Source: Camillea tinctor (lineage: Eukaryota; Ascomycota; Sordariomycetes; Xylariales; Xylariaceae). Taken from it: 64,000 nt of DNA. Under the pieces are notes generated by a model that saw only the letters and a list, made by a program, of their open reading frames with translations, was not told where the DNA came from and did not search any database. Location of the stretch: NCBI GenBank assembly GCA_022578605.1, contig MU394081.1:248850-312849 (forward strand). Reading direction: 5' to 3'. The position numbers were made by a program, and so were the translations under genes. Positions 50,196-62,581 of this stretch are shown here, piece after piece. Each line of letters starts with the position of its first letter. Position 1 is the first letter of the stretch.

Positions 50196-51154
50196 TTATT
50201 TCACATCGCCATCATATAAGTCATTCCAGAAAAGAATGTCGTTCAAGAATTCCTCAGGTAGATCCAGCGAGGCGTAATTCTCACGCTTCGGTGTTCGAAT
50301 TTGAACGTGAATACTCGCCGCGGTTTTCCAGCCGAAAAACCCAGCCATTTCCCAGTCGATGAGCCCAACAATCTTGTCATTGTCAACAATGCAGTTTGAT
50401 AGCGAAACATCATTGTGCATGAAGCTGAAATCAGAGTCGTTCTCATTGCTTGCAAAAATTATGTCTTTCTCAAGTTCTCGTATGCCGCGATGCTTTACAG
50501 GATCTGGATCCGGAACGACGTAGGACGGGCGACTGATCTCACTTGGCGGAGCTATCGTGCCTAACTTCTGTAGCATTTGCCGCGCCTGCTCCTTGAAGGA
50601 CGCCTTTTGAGACTGCGGGATATATTGCCAGGCTATGTTTAGGCCAACACCAGGAATTCTCTCTTGAACGAATACATCCCGTCCGTTGACCTGTTCACAA
50701 GCGTGTTAGGTATACATTCGTTCTACACGTGGAGTTAGGGAGGCCTAGTCGGCAGTACCTTAGCAGCAAAATAGACCCGAGGGACTTTGATGTCATTTAG
50801 TATCTTTCTTGCAAGGGCAATGGCCTTCACTTCGTTTGCATCAGCATATGAGTAGTCTCGGGGGGATCGGCAGCCCTCCAGAGTTTGCTTCAAGTGATTT
50901 GACTTGATGATTACGCTTCCAAGCGCAAATATATCGCGCCCATCCTCGTCGCTTTCATAGATCCTGTTGAGTTTTGTGCATTGTGCAAGCACGGTGGACC
51001 AGTAGTTTAAGGACTCTGGCGTCGTGCTGTTAATGTGCTCTGCATCAGGTTTGAAGTCGGCAGGGTGAGGACGGTATCTGCCATACAGAGGCACATCTGC
51101 ATACCGATCTGTCGATGGTATTTTGGCAGGGTCACATTCGTATGGATTCATCAT
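50196..51154 (-). CDS. Aminoglycoside phosphotransferase / choline kinase-like protein
   Basis: Exons 51154-50759 and 50690-50196; the 68-nt intron is in phase 0, giving 296 aa. The fold is recognised from the catalytic loop FMHNDVSLSNCIVD (HxDxxxxN, residues about 224-231) and the metal-binding IDWEMAGFFGW (Asp about 244). The N-lobe shows FALGSVIIKSNH as the glycine-loop and lysine segment. NGRDVFVQERIPGVGLNIAWQYI is the hinge region. Fungal genomes carry many such kinase-like proteins; substrates are mostly unknown and are not implied by the name. Lengths and motifs suggest an intact protein, a little shorter than many relatives. ATG codons at 51154 and 51151 are both possible starts. Confidence 0.85.
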
Positions 51155-52236
51155 GCTAGTTACGCCAATGTAGATGTTCAGGTTAAGAGTGACGAATGAG
51201 AATATTACCTGATTCTTACTGCGCAGCTGATGAGGGCTGGAGGGTTATCAACTTTTCTGACGTGGTTGCCACCCTCAAATAGAGAGTTTGCTGTTAACTG
51301 GCACATGATGCAACTGTAAAAGTTGTAACTGCGCGTGATGAAGATTTCCGCTTACTCAAAGCATCAATATAAAAGACAAGACTCCTTCACTTATTCCTAA
51401 CCATGTGCAACTAACCACAAACCAAGTTTGCCAACACTTAACATTCTAACACTTTGAACGCTTATCAATACAATCCATCCATTTCATTTTAAATAGAAGC
51501 CAGAACCCATAAATCATGGTAGAACGCTGTGATGTTTGCGGTCAATGGAGGGATACACTTGGTAACAGTGGCCACAACTGCCCGGGAAAGCCTCAAGCCA
51601 CGGTAGAGGAGGATCTGCTGTTCGCTCAACTTGGAGATGACAAGGCTCCGTTGCTGGTGACGATTCTTCGGTGCTATAGTGACAAAGCATTCTCGTCACT
51701 CTTTTGGTAACATGCCCCTTATATTCCATGACTTCTTAGCTTTATTGACGATGTACTTGAAGACCTGTACCGATCACGTTGAGTCTGATAATCACGACAC
51801 GACCCAGAGCATTATAGAAGACATACATGACAACCTCGTCTTGTTATGGCCTATTTCTAAGATATCGAGGCTTTCCTTTTTTTTGGGAGGGGGGAGGGAG
51901 GGAGTGTACTACATAATGAAGACAGAATGCAGGGTATTGTGTTTAGTAGCTAGCCAGGGGGAATTACATACGTCGCATTAGTGGACGACCTAACATGAAC
52001 TTTAACGTATTGCAGCCAATCATCTCTACAGAGCTTGATGTGGATTATACGATTTAAGTAACTAGAGTAGAAGCTCTAGATCACAAATTACTTATCGATA
52101 AGATAACTGTCGTGACCTTTTCCTCAAAATGTGATCAGCTTGGTCCACTTTTCTTTTCTCTCTCTCTCTCTTCCCATTACTAAATTTCCCATCAATAAAT
52201 CTACAGAGCAATGCGAATTCACCATCACGTGTCAAA
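51155..52236. other. Divergent intergenic region with a possible small gene
   Basis: The region lies between divergently transcribed genes and should hold two promoters. One small reading frame at 51516 is listed separately. 51880-51902 is a T-run followed by a G-rich run. 52156-52172 is a (TC)n run before PUS1. Nothing else is visible. Confidence 0.5.
51516..51775 (+). CDS. Possible small protein with Cys-x2-Cys motif, unrecognised
   Basis: The 64-codon frame 51516-51710 starts MVERCDVCGQWRDTLGNSGHNC and ends in a stop, or splices at a GTAACA donor (51708) to an acceptor TTCTTAG near 51740, adding about 14 acidic residues. It is preceded by a promoter-like stretch: a TATAAAAG word near 51369, then A/C-rich leader DNA without ATG for 130 bases. 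CxxC plus a later HxxC could bind zinc. No homologue comes to mind, and the exact exon end is a guess, so treat this as a candidate only. Confidence 0.3.
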
Positions 52237-54404
52237 ATGGTGGCCGAAAACGAAACAGCTCAGCAGCCGGGCAGGAATTTGCCTGCGTCAACTTCTGACC
52301 AAACCGACAAACCCATACCTACCACGAATACGACCCCTCCCGACAGCCATGCCGACCCTTCTCCAGATGCTGCGGGGCGAAACCGCCGCGAAGGAGGACG
52401 GAACAAACAGTTCAATAATAAGAACAATGGCAAGAACAGCAAGTGGGGTGACAAGCGCAAAGCACTTAGCCGTAAAGACTATGGGTAAGTCACCACTCGC
52501 CCACCCCGACAATGTCAATATTTCTCTGGCCAGCCAAGCCAACCTCTGCTAACTAGCTCCAAGCCGCGAGCAGACCAAGATAAAGCGAGATCGAGACGGC
52601 TCATGGCAAGAGCGCAAGCGGAGAAAGGTCGAGGAAAATGGAGAGCCCAGCTATATGAGCATCAAGTTCCCAGAAGCCGAGATCGCCGCCGAGGAACGGA
52701 GACCGAAGCGTAAGGTCGCTGTCTTGATTGGTTATTCCGGCACGGGCTACCATGGGCTTCAGATCAACCACAAGGAGAAGACAATCGAAGGCGATATATT
52801 TGCTGCTCTTGTTGCTGCTAAAGCAATTTCGAAAGCCAATGCCAGCGACCCTCGAAAGTCTAGCTTTATCCGATGCGCCAGAACCGACAAAGGTGTCCAC
52901 GCTGCGGGGAACATGATATCTCTGAAGCTGATTATAGAAGACGAGGACATCGTCAAGAAGATTAATGATGAACTTCCGCCACAGATACGGGTGTGGGGGA
53001 TCATAAGAACCAACAACAACTTCAGCTGCTACAATTCCTGCGACTCACGATGGTACGAATACTTGATGCCCAGCTATTGCCTCTTACCTCCCCACCCTGA
53101 AAGCTTTCTCGGGAAAAAGGTCCTCCATTGGGCCAAGGAGAAGGGCGTCGAGGACGAGTACGCGAGGCGACTGAACGACGTAAAGGATTACTGGGATGAA
53201 GTGGAGAAGAATGATATTCAGCCTATCTTGGATCGCATGGACCCTGAACTCCGGGAGGCCGTAGTACGACGCATGCACTTGTCTGAATACGATGACCAGA
53301 ATGCCGCTGAGAAAGACGGAGAGAAGCCTGAGCCGTCCTCGGTAGAATCCACGAACGATGGACAAGGGATGGACGTCGACTCTGACCTGAAACCCAAAGA
53401 AGCTGCAGACACTTCTAGCGTCGCTGCAGAATTGGCCTCAGCGCCAGCCGAAGTTGTCATGAGTGGGACGGATGCAGCGAATGACAAAGAGTCTCTGAAA
53501 CCGAAGGAGCTCAGCCCGGTAGAGCTGGCGCTTAAGGAGATCCGAGCCGCGTACATCACGGCGAAGCGACGGTACCGGGTGACGCCAGATCGCATAGCGC
53601 ATTTACAGGAGGCGCTCGACCAGTACATCGGCACAAAGAACTTCCACAACTACACGGTGCAGAAGCGGCACTCGGACCCGTCGGTAAAGCGGTCGATCAA
53701 GTCGTTCGATGTGGACCCGACTCCGATCCAGATCAACGACACGCAGTGGCTCTCGCTCAAGGTCCACGGCCAGTCCTTCATGATGCACCAGATCCGCAAG
53801 ATGGTCGGCATGGCCGTGCTGCTGACGCGCTGCAGTACCCCGCCCGCCCCCATCATCGCGCAGAGCTACACGGCCTCCCGCATCAGCATCCCCAAGGCCC
53901 CCGGTCTCGGCCTCCTGCTCGAGCGCCCCGTCTTTGAGAACTACAACAAGCGCGCCGTCGAGAACCTCAACCTCGCGCCCCTCGACTTTGGCGCCTACGA
54001 GAAGGAGATCCGCGAGTTCAAGGATGAGCAGATTTACCACCGCATCTTTGAGCTCGAGGAGAAGGAGAACTCGTAAGTTATCCCCCCCTTCCACCCTTTT
54101 TTTTTCATTGTTTGATGAACAAACGAAAAGAGAAAAGGAACCCAAAAAAAAAGCAAATGTAGATTCAAATTTGTGTAATAATTTGGTACTAACTGGAAAC
54201 AAAATCAGGTTCCACACTTTCTTCCACCAGATCGATAACTTCAAGTCGGATTACTTCCTCTGGGTCACAGCCGGCGGCCTCGAGGCGGCCCATCCCCGCG
54301 ACGGCCCCAGCATTGATGGTGGACCCGTGCACGTGCCCAAGGAGTTGGAGGCAGAGCTGGGCGAGGAAGAGGGCGACGAGGATGCGGAGGGTGGTGAGGG
54401 GTGA
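52237..54404 (+). CDS. PUS1: tRNA pseudouridine synthase PUS1
   Basis: Exons 52237-52484, 52564-54072 and 54209-54404; both introns are phase 2, giving 650 aa. The enzyme converts uridine to pseudouridine in tRNAs and some other RNAs, mainly in the nucleus. A basic N-terminus (RRKALSRKDYGREQTKIKRDRDGSWQE-type region, with KRRK) precedes the TruA fold. Motif I is VAVLIGYSGTGYHGLQIN, and CARTDKGVHAAGN carries the catalytic Asp (about residue 191). Later come NSCDSRWYEYLMPSY, GTKNFHNYT and FMMHQIRKMVGMA. An acidic, low-complexity insert (about residues 320-420) splits the catalytic domain, common in fungal Pus1. The third exon supplies the family's usual end up to NFKSDYFLWVTAGG, plus a Glu-rich tail. 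The acceptor CCAAG at 52563 was chosen because the earlier TAG at 52556 breaks frame. Confidence 0.95.
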
Positions 54405-55327
54405 TAGGTTATATAAAATAGGTAGATGGGTGGTTAATAGTAGAGCGTTGAGAGAATAGTTACTTTAACCTATCTTATCTTATCTATTCTACTCTGATGA
54501 AAAGGAGGAAAGGAGGGGATGGAATATCACGCATCATAACCTAGCCTATCTGCTCAAGAAAGTCGCTAATCCTCCACACACACACCTTGATCTATAAAAA
54601 AAAAAAGAAATCAATGATGTGGACCAACTCTGATGTGCGGGTTAGCTTCCCTCTCGTGTAATGTAATTCAAGTGTGCAGAAATATGTATTTATTATACCA
54701 CAGAGAAATAAGTTCTCCCTTCCCACCTCCATCTCTATTTTCCCTCTACTTCTTGGTTAAATCATAGTAGCACTATAAAAATTAAGTACCATTAGGAGAA
54801 GAGAGAGCATAAGAAATTAAGGAAAAGCGTCAAAGCATATAGAAGAAGAAAGTATATTTCCCTGAATCTCGTTTCTCGCAGATGAGCTAAACTAGGGGAC
54901 CTTCTTTTTTTTTTCGTCTCCCTCAGTTTTCTTTTCGCTCTGCTATTCGGATCTAAGATGGTATCACACCTGATCCGATGCCCTCTTCAGAGATTCATGT
55001 TGCCCATAGATATATATAACAGTAATCAACCAGTAGCGAACCTGTCCCCTTAATCACTTTCCTCCCCCTTCCTTCCTTCCTTTACCTCCTATACTTCCGC
55101 CATAGGTCATATCCTCCTATACCATAGCTTCTCATCTCATCTCAACTATGTCCACCATGCCGAAGAAAGCAAAGGAAAGAAAAGAGTCACCGGGGTAAAC
55201 TCGATCCTTCTCCTGGGTTTATTGATCACTCAGTTTTCCCCTATTTCCGTAGTTAGCAAAAGCAAAATCCGGATAAAATACATCGAGTTTACGTACGATT
55301 TTATGCGCTTCCATTTGCATCAAGCCG
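54405..55327. other. Intergenic region between convergent PUS1 and MED22
   Basis: The region holds 3' flanks of two convergent genes. It is AT- and CT-rich, with an A-run at 54597-54606 and CTTCC repeats near 55069-55082. No gene, RNA gene or paired repeat is visible. Confidence 0.55.
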
Positions 55328-57111
55328 CTATTGTTGTTGTTGTGATTGTGGTTGTTTTTGTTGTTGTGGGTCCAGCGGTTTAGCAGCCGGCTTCTCGGCC
55401 ATCAACTGATTCTTAATAGTGACGACCTGGCCGTACAGCTTTGTGACGAGCTCGGCCTTGCGGTCGATCTCCGCCTCGCGGCCGTCGTCCTCGCCCGGCA
55501 TGCGCAGGGGTCCTCGGATCCAGAGTGCCTTGATCTCCCGGTTGAGGGCTAGGAGGCCTTCCACCTCAGTGATCTGCGGTGGCCCTAGTGATTAGTTTTT
55601 ACATCTCGATTTGCTATGACTCATCTCTTAATTTTTGGGGGGTTGGGGAGAGGGTAAAATAGGGGATAAAATGGGTGATTATGTAAGCAATTATCTGAGT
55701 AGCAAACATCGTCATCGCCGGCGCGAGACATGCATATACAGGCTAGATTTCGCAGGAAACGGGCAGGTGCAGGTACGGATATAGGAAACATCGAGCGGCG
55801 GAGCAAACGAGTCAATGCAACATGACGTGTGGTATTAGGACTCACCAGGGCAGCAGCCTCGCGCTCCATAGTCAGGCGGTTGAGCGAAGCAGTCTCGACG
55901 ATGGCGCTCTGCGGCAGAGGCTCTGCGACCGCGAGAACCATGTTGCGGAAGCGCGTCAGGATCTGCGCGATCGCCCGGTTGTGCCGGTCTAGTAGGGCAT
56001 TGGGGTCAGCACGATAGGACTTGCCGGTACATTTGGCTCGTTTTTTGGTTTCAGGAGCCAGATTCTCATCTCCAGGTCGCTTTGGTGCCATGGTGGTGGT
56101 ATTATCACTGTCGGCCTTAGATGAGGTTGGTGATAGTTGGAATAGATTCAGAGTCTGGGAGATCACGAGCCGGCGCGCGATTGAAGTAATCAAGTCGGCG
56201 ATGGCTTGAGAAACCTCGTCTTGGATCCCAGGTTGAAGTTGAGATGAAGTTGGAGTAGGCGAGGATGGAGATGATGATGAAACTGATGAAGATGAAGAAG
56301 TTCCGTTGGAAGGTGATGTGGATGGAAGTTGAGAGGAGGATGGAGATGCAACTGGAGATTGGGAACGGGATGTTGCAGGTAGAGTTGACTCGGTCTCATT
56401 CTCACGTGGTGGATGCGAGGGCAACGAAGGCGGAGGCGGTATCGAACAGCGCGGAAGATAATGAGGGTGAATGCTTATTTGTTCAAGCAAACTTTTTGGT
56501 CGTGGGGCCCGCAGAGGAGCCGAGAAAGGTCGAAGTCGAGCCCCAGGTCGGGACAGAGAAGTCGAGGTCCCGACAAACGAATTTGTCGAGCTGCTAGGAC
56601 CCTTACACGAACTGAATGGGTGCGCACCGCGGGAGGTCTCCTCCACCTTTCGGGCGACGTTCAACCCCTCCCAGACTCGGTCCAACGAAAGTTCAACTGG
56701 CGATGGCGAGTTCTGATTGGAGTTAAGTTCTCCCTCACTACCACCCTCATCACTATGGTCGATAGATTCATGGTCGACGTTGTGGCTATCCTTTGTGGGT
56801 GAATCCGCAATGTGACTATCATCTGAGGCCGAAAAGAATGATCCCTCTGTCAAATATGTGCTGTCTTCGCCACTCTCCACAGCCGGGTCGCCTCCGGTCT
56901 TGTCGACATCTTGCTCCTTTGGGGCAGTGGTCTCTTGAAGGTCATATGCCGCAACCTGTATAGATCCGAGCTTGCAGGCCTCAACATTGTCGACATCTCT
57001 ACGCTTATCCACGATGCTAGTAGGTGGAACAGCACTACCCTCTTTCCTCCCAGTGGACTTTAGGGCCTTAGCAGCAAGGCGTTTCGATCTTCGGGGACGC
57101 GGTGAATCCAT
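55328..57111 (-). CDS. MED22: Mediator subunit MED22 (SRB6) with long in-frame N-terminal extension
   Basis: Exons 57111-55846 and 55573-55328, separated by a long 272-nt intron in phase 0 (GTGAGT...CGCAG). The C-terminal 163 residues, from an internal ATG at 56091 (MAPKRPGDENLAPETKK), are MED22. They show LLDRHNRAIAQILTRFRNMV, then SLNRLTMEREAAALITEVEGLLALNREIKALWIRGPL, and end in a Gln-rich tail. MED22 belongs to the Mediator head and pairs with MED11 in RNA polymerase II initiation. The same frame stays open for 340 codons above it to an ATG at 57111. It encodes a disordered Ser/Pro/acidic protein starting MDSPRPRRSKRLAAKALKS, with a short helical stretch DEVSQAIADLITSIARRLVISQTLNLFQLS. 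Either the whole 503-aa chain is made, or two starts are used; both ATGs have good context (CCACCATGG). Confidence 0.8.
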
Positions 57112-59156
57112 GGTGGAAAGCAATAGAAGTGATAGTTTCGTGTTGTGCGTTGTCACCTGTGTTTATAGTCTTCACGTGCTTACTGAAGAAGACTATGGTG
57201 TTGATGATGCTGCTTGATGCTGTACATCAAAAAAGTACGACCACGAGAGAGATCACCAGCCTTCCAGAGCCGCTTAAATACGTGCTGTCCACAAACACGC
57301 CCGTCGCCAGGCATTCGTTTCTTGTTCACCCGATAGTCCTCGTCGTCAGAGGCGACGACGGTTCCTAAGGCCTCGCATAGCCACGAGAAGGGAAGTAGGA
57401 TGTGAGCGGAGGAGAAGGCGTTGCCCTCCCAACAATCACCAAGAAGTCATAGCTGCGAAGTACTTCATCTCATCGCAGAGCTTCCTCTCCAATTTACTAG
57501 ACACAAGCCGAGCCGTGTGATAGTACCAACGCCAACTAGCATACCGGACGCGCCCAAGGGGATTATTCCCGTTCCAATAATGATTTGGCGTGATTTTATA
57601 ATGAAAGGCAAAAAAGAAAAGAAATGGGAAGCGATATTTGAAAACTTACCCATGATACTGTTCTGGTCTCTCTTATTCATTTTGACAGCGATTTTTCGAC
57701 GGTTCTAGCCTAGTCTTTCAAGAGCTACGACAGCTTCCCCTCTTCATCGTCTTCGAACTATACCATCTATACCTTTCACTTAGAAAATAGTTTATAGAAA
57801 GCCGCGGGAGAAAGAGAAAATGGGAGAAGAAGGAAAGTCGCGATTCGACTTGGATGGGGGGAAGGAATGGTCGGCTTGGCCCACACATCGCCAAAAGCAT
57901 GGACGGAACGTGATGTGATGATGTCTCACAAGTCACGTGATTCCCATACATATATAAATCCAACCTAGGTTACCTGAAAACTTCCTACGCTATCGTGCGC
58001 AAAGCCACTCATGTTAGATAAATAAAATCTAGTGTATTTGAGGTTAAAAATTATTAATTTGATTTAACTTAAATAAATCGTACCTAACTTACCTACATAC
58101 TTACAGTTACCTAGGTACCTACTAAACATCCAATCTTACCTAAGCAGACAAAATCAAGAAAGAGCAGGATAGTGTCGAGTCCGTTTGTACCCGAGTACAT
58201 ATATGAAGGTCGCAACACCAATAACCAGACTACTAGTAATTTTATATACAAGGTACCCTGGCTACAGGTATCGCCAACGTAAACCTTATTTCACCTCTTT
58301 ATTACCCTTGTTAGTTTTAAGAACCAATAAAAGCAGGAGCTTATAGGTAGATGCTTGTCTACGCTTTTATTCACCTGCACATGTACCTACGATCTATACA
58401 CCGATCACAGTGAGCCCTGCAGAAGTAAAAGGTCATATAGCAGGAGCAGCAAAGATATGTCAGTGTCAAAGCGTATCATTATTAACTAGAGCGGCTGGCC
58501 GGGTACTCTATCGTTCCTGTCCTATGAGAAACCCTCAAAGTCAATGCCTATGCACGGGGTGTATTGCAATGTGCCCTTTTCGTATGTTGTTTATTAGTTC
58601 TCTTTCCTGTCCCTTGTATGCGAGTGTGCCAAATGAAACCAGAAGGATAGAAGTCGAGGGGCAGTCCCACTATCAAAGTATTATTCATGTCTCTTTTCTC
58701 TGCATTACTCCCAAACGGGGACCGTAAGAGGAGATAATAGCGGACGAAAAGACCCAGCCATTGCCAAGCAGTATGCAACGGCAATGGCCGAACATGAAAA
58801 ACACAAGATGGAGATAGAATGCCCCTCGTCAGTCCTTAATTGCAGTAAAGTACAAACCAATAGCCAGTATCCTTTTCCCCTTAACCTGCATTACCGAATT
58901 GATCGTCAAATCATCCCTGCACCTACACACGCCTCTCAGTGCCTGACTCCAGATTCAGCTCGCCTACATCATTAGTGGTGGTAAGTAGGGAATCATTATC
59001 CGCGGGGGACAACAACAAAGCGCATCCACGAGGAGGGGGGAAGAATCAAATAGAAGAGGCAGAGAGAACATGCCGTTTAAAACGACATATCCTCGTGTTC
59101 CCTCTCCATATGCATCCTTGTGTGTGTTTTCCCTCCAAAGGCCTTGTTCCCTCCCC
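57112..59156. other. Intergenic region, largely AT-rich
   Basis: 57112-57420 is the upstream region of the MED22 gene. 57960-58400 is AT-rich with ACCTAGGTACCTA-like palindromic words. Frames of up to 105 codons on plus (58410-58727) have no family features. The right side is the 3' flank of the small cell-wall protein gene. No RNA gene is visible. Confidence 0.5.
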
Positions 59157-59834
59157 TTAGATCTGGTTCATCATGGCCACCATCGCGGCGCCACCCAAGA
59201 GAGCTCCCATGCCGAAGGCACCGGTCTGACGGGCAGCAGCTCCAGCAGAAGGCGCGCTCTCGGTGGGAGTCGGAGTAGGCTCAGACTGGGTGCCAGAGGT
59301 TGCAGGGTGAGATCCAGTAGGCTGGCTGGAGGTTGCTGAGCCACTAGGGACAGAAGCGCTTCCAGTGGACTCCGTGGTGGTAGGCGGGACAGAGCCGGGG
59401 ACCGAAGTGGGCTGTCCAGGAACAGACTGGCTCTCAGAACCGGGAATGCCAACGGGTGTAGTGGTAGTAGAAACCTCAGGAGTGGTAGTGATGGTAGGGG
59501 TGGGAACATTGGGGATAGTGGTCTCGGTTGGGGTAGTTCCAGGAACCGAGGTTGTGGTGCCACCGACAGGAGGGACTCCAGTAGTGATGGTGACAGTGGC
59601 AGGAGCGCAAGTGCACTCGCCAGTCTCCTGCTTCTTGACAATGTCAAGAGCAGTGGACTAGATGAGAGATAATAGTTAGTATGACCAGTGTACGAAGGCG
59701 TTTGCCGGAAAGAATAGTTCGGAGAAGAAAGAAGGAGAGGGAGAGAGAGAGAGAGAGAAAAGATATCGGAAATAATAATTTACCATGCCAAGGGTGGCCA
59801 TAGCCAAGATGATGATGGTCTTGAAGAATTGCAT
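59157..59834 (-). CDS. Small secreted Ser/Thr/Pro-rich GPI-anchored cell-wall protein
   Basis: Exons 59834-59784 and 59657-59157; the 126-nt intron (GTAAAT...CATCTAG) is in phase 0, giving 183 aa. Exon 1 is the signal peptide core MQFFKTIIILAMATLGM. The mature part begins STALDIVKKQETGECTCAPATVTITTG, with two Cys in ECTC. It continues as a Pro/Thr/Ser stalk (PTETTIPNVPTPTITTTPE and similar) likely to be O-mannosylated. The end is RQTGAFGMGALLGGAAMVAMMNQI, a short hydrophobic tail suited to GPI attachment. Proteins of this plan are abundant in fungal walls and are thought to be structural or adhesive. A CT-rich leader and (GT)n run lie upstream. No enzyme domain is present. Confidence 0.8.
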
Positions 59835-62581
59835 GATGATGACGGTGCTTGAGAACAAGAAGGTTAAGTAGGCTTGATTTGGCTTTCTGTATGTGTCAGG
59901 TATGTGTTTATTTCTGTGGAAATAATAGTAAGTAACGAGTGAAAGTAGAAAAAAAAGATTGAGGATGAGCAGGCGCAGTGAGAGTGGTTGAGAACGGTAT
60001 GCGTTGTTCTTGTGTTGTGTGTGTGTGTGTGCAGGTCGGCCCAGGTTAGGTAGAGAGGAATGTGTAGTGGAAGAGGGAAGGAAGTTTGTGTGCAGTTGAG
60101 GGAAGCCGGTGCCAGGTTTTGTATTGGATTTTTTGCACCCTAGCGCGTGATTTGGTTGCTGGTCGACGTGAGCGTGTGTATGTGTGTTGCTGGGCAGGAA
60201 GGAAGGAGGGAGATAGGTACATATGTAGATAGGTAAAATAGGCAAGTACCTTATGTAAGTCAAGAAGATGTAGAGGGACGTTGCTTAATGACTGGTTTCC
60301 GTTAGCAACATCCGTCGTTTGACTTAGTACCTGGTACTTGTAAAGCTCAACAGTGACGCAATGGGTTAATTACCGGTACCTCCCTACCTAGGTCTCTTTT
60401 TATTCCTCTTCCCTTCTACTTTCTTCACTGGTCTCTCAAGTCTGTCTGTTTCTGGTATGGATTCTGGTTTTGATGCTGATGCATACTAGCTGGATGGGAA
60501 GACAGGGTATATTGGATATTCAAAGCTACTAGATCTACCAATTCCATGTACGCCACAGCTCTTACACTTACACACATATATATCTATGTAAAGCAAATTC
60601 CATAGGTAAATTATATGCCCTGGTATATTTATTCATTCCCCTGCCAGAATCCATGGACAACGGCATTCGTGTATGCATCTATGAATCATTAAATACACCC
60701 ATGTTCCTATGTGTGTACCTTATGTATGTCGGTACATAATACCTCAATACCTCCATATATACTTCTTACCTAAGGGCATGCACCTATATCTGCATGAGGG
60801 GCCTGGAGGCATTCTCATTTCCTTGTTGGTCTGTCGCTCATTCCCTAAGTCTTCTCATTGCGCTACTGCCAGTACCCGCCTCTACCGAACCACCACTTGT
60901 ACCCCCCTTCCCTCTCAGCCAGTCCAGTTGTTTGCTATCCGCCTATCAAGGGGGTACCTTGCATACACATGTCCCCCTGTTGCATTATTTCAGGTCGTAC
61001 ATACTACTATCTTGTGTAATCTACCTAATACCTGAATCCTGGCTCCCTCTGCTTACGATCTTGCCATGTGTAACCGTCGTTTCACACCAATGATGTTATC
61101 CTGTCCAGCACACACCAATCACCGTCCATCCTTCAACTGTTGCAACTGTTGCTTAGGTTATCATCGACCAGTTTAATTCGCTTGGGCAGTTGGGGTACCT
61201 TAGCAGCCTACTTATTAGTTCTAACACTGCTACCGATCCTCCAGTTTTCTAGGTTGAATATCGCCACAATATCCTGAGACGGCCCGATGGACTTCTTATA
61301 GTATCATATCTGGTACGCTACAACGATCGCACAATACTGTTATTAGCATTGTCGCCTTAAAGAAGAGTGACTAGTGCGTATCGTCTTTCCTTTCCTAGTT
61401 TTTCTGCTTGAATATAAGTTAACAGTTTATATTTAGTTGAACCTTTAGGTCCTTTTCTGATATATATTAAATACTATAAAGTTAGGATTTAAGTTATATT
61501 ATTGCTCTAAGTAAGGACAAAGATAAATAAGATTAAACCACCAGCCTCTCCAGATCCATATATGCGGGAGTCCCCGTCGCCGATCTCGAGACACGAGATG
61601 TATTATTAAGAACCAACACCTCCCTACTGTCCTGGCCTAACCTACATATATATCTTCGGAATTGTATTGTATAAGAAAAAAAGATCTATCGGATCGAGCG
61701 CCGTTCACTTGCCAACGTCTGCGTTTCGGTCATGCACAGTACCGAAAAATTGATGAGATGGGGACAGGGGGGAGGTGCCATCTCCTTAGTGTATTTTTCT
61801 ATCTTTCCACGGAAGAGGAGAAATTACTTGGGGAGAATATATTGATATTACCCCGTGTGTCATAACCTACATGCCTCTTATCTGGATCGGCGAACGTACA
61901 TACGATAGATGCAGGTTCGCATAAAAGCGACGAAAATAAGCCATGCGTTCATGCGGGAGATCTGAGGACAAGAGCAGAACGAAGGACAGAAATATATATA
62001 TTTACTGTTATTCTGTCTTGAATTACCCTCTATTCCCCGGTCTTAAATGAAGAAATGCATCAAAGGATAATAAAACTGCCGATACTCCAATAGACGGCCT
62101 GTCCCTCATTCATTCAGGGGGTTACCTAACGGATGGCGTACACCTTTCTACCATTCGGGACAATATCAATAAGGGAAAAAAAACTAAACAAGAAAATGAA
62201 ACGAGTGTTCCACATTGAGAGAGCGTAAATTTATCAGAAGATTACTTTTGATAGTTCGATTACCATAGGTTAGCCAGTTATCGCGGATATAGATTTTCAA
62301 ACCAAGCTACTTTCTCAACGTACTCAAGATTCAAATCGAGCGTCTAACACTACGTAGCTAGCTGCCAACGACATGTCCTACAAAGCAACTCCATCCACCT
62401 ATACTTACCTATCTATTTCCGCCTAGATAGCCAGTACGAACCTCGAAACCACTCTCCTTACCAAAGGGTATATATAAGTCCTTTTTTGGAAAATGTACTC
62501 CTAATCAAAACATGATAATGTTTACTACGTGAATAGGAAAAGAGGGTTTGGGTATGTTCTCTACTCGGAATCAGAACACTC
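59835..62581. other. Gene-poor intergenic region with AT-rich patch
   Basis: 59835-60260 is the promoter and leader of the cell-wall protein gene, with (GT)n near 60016-60031. 60290-61370 is mixed sequence with TAC-rich palindromic words. 61390-61560 is strongly AT-rich and may be decayed repeat DNA. 61980-62560 is the 3' flank of the Sin1 gene. Frames up to about 108 codons (60709-61035) lack family features. Confidence 0.5.
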
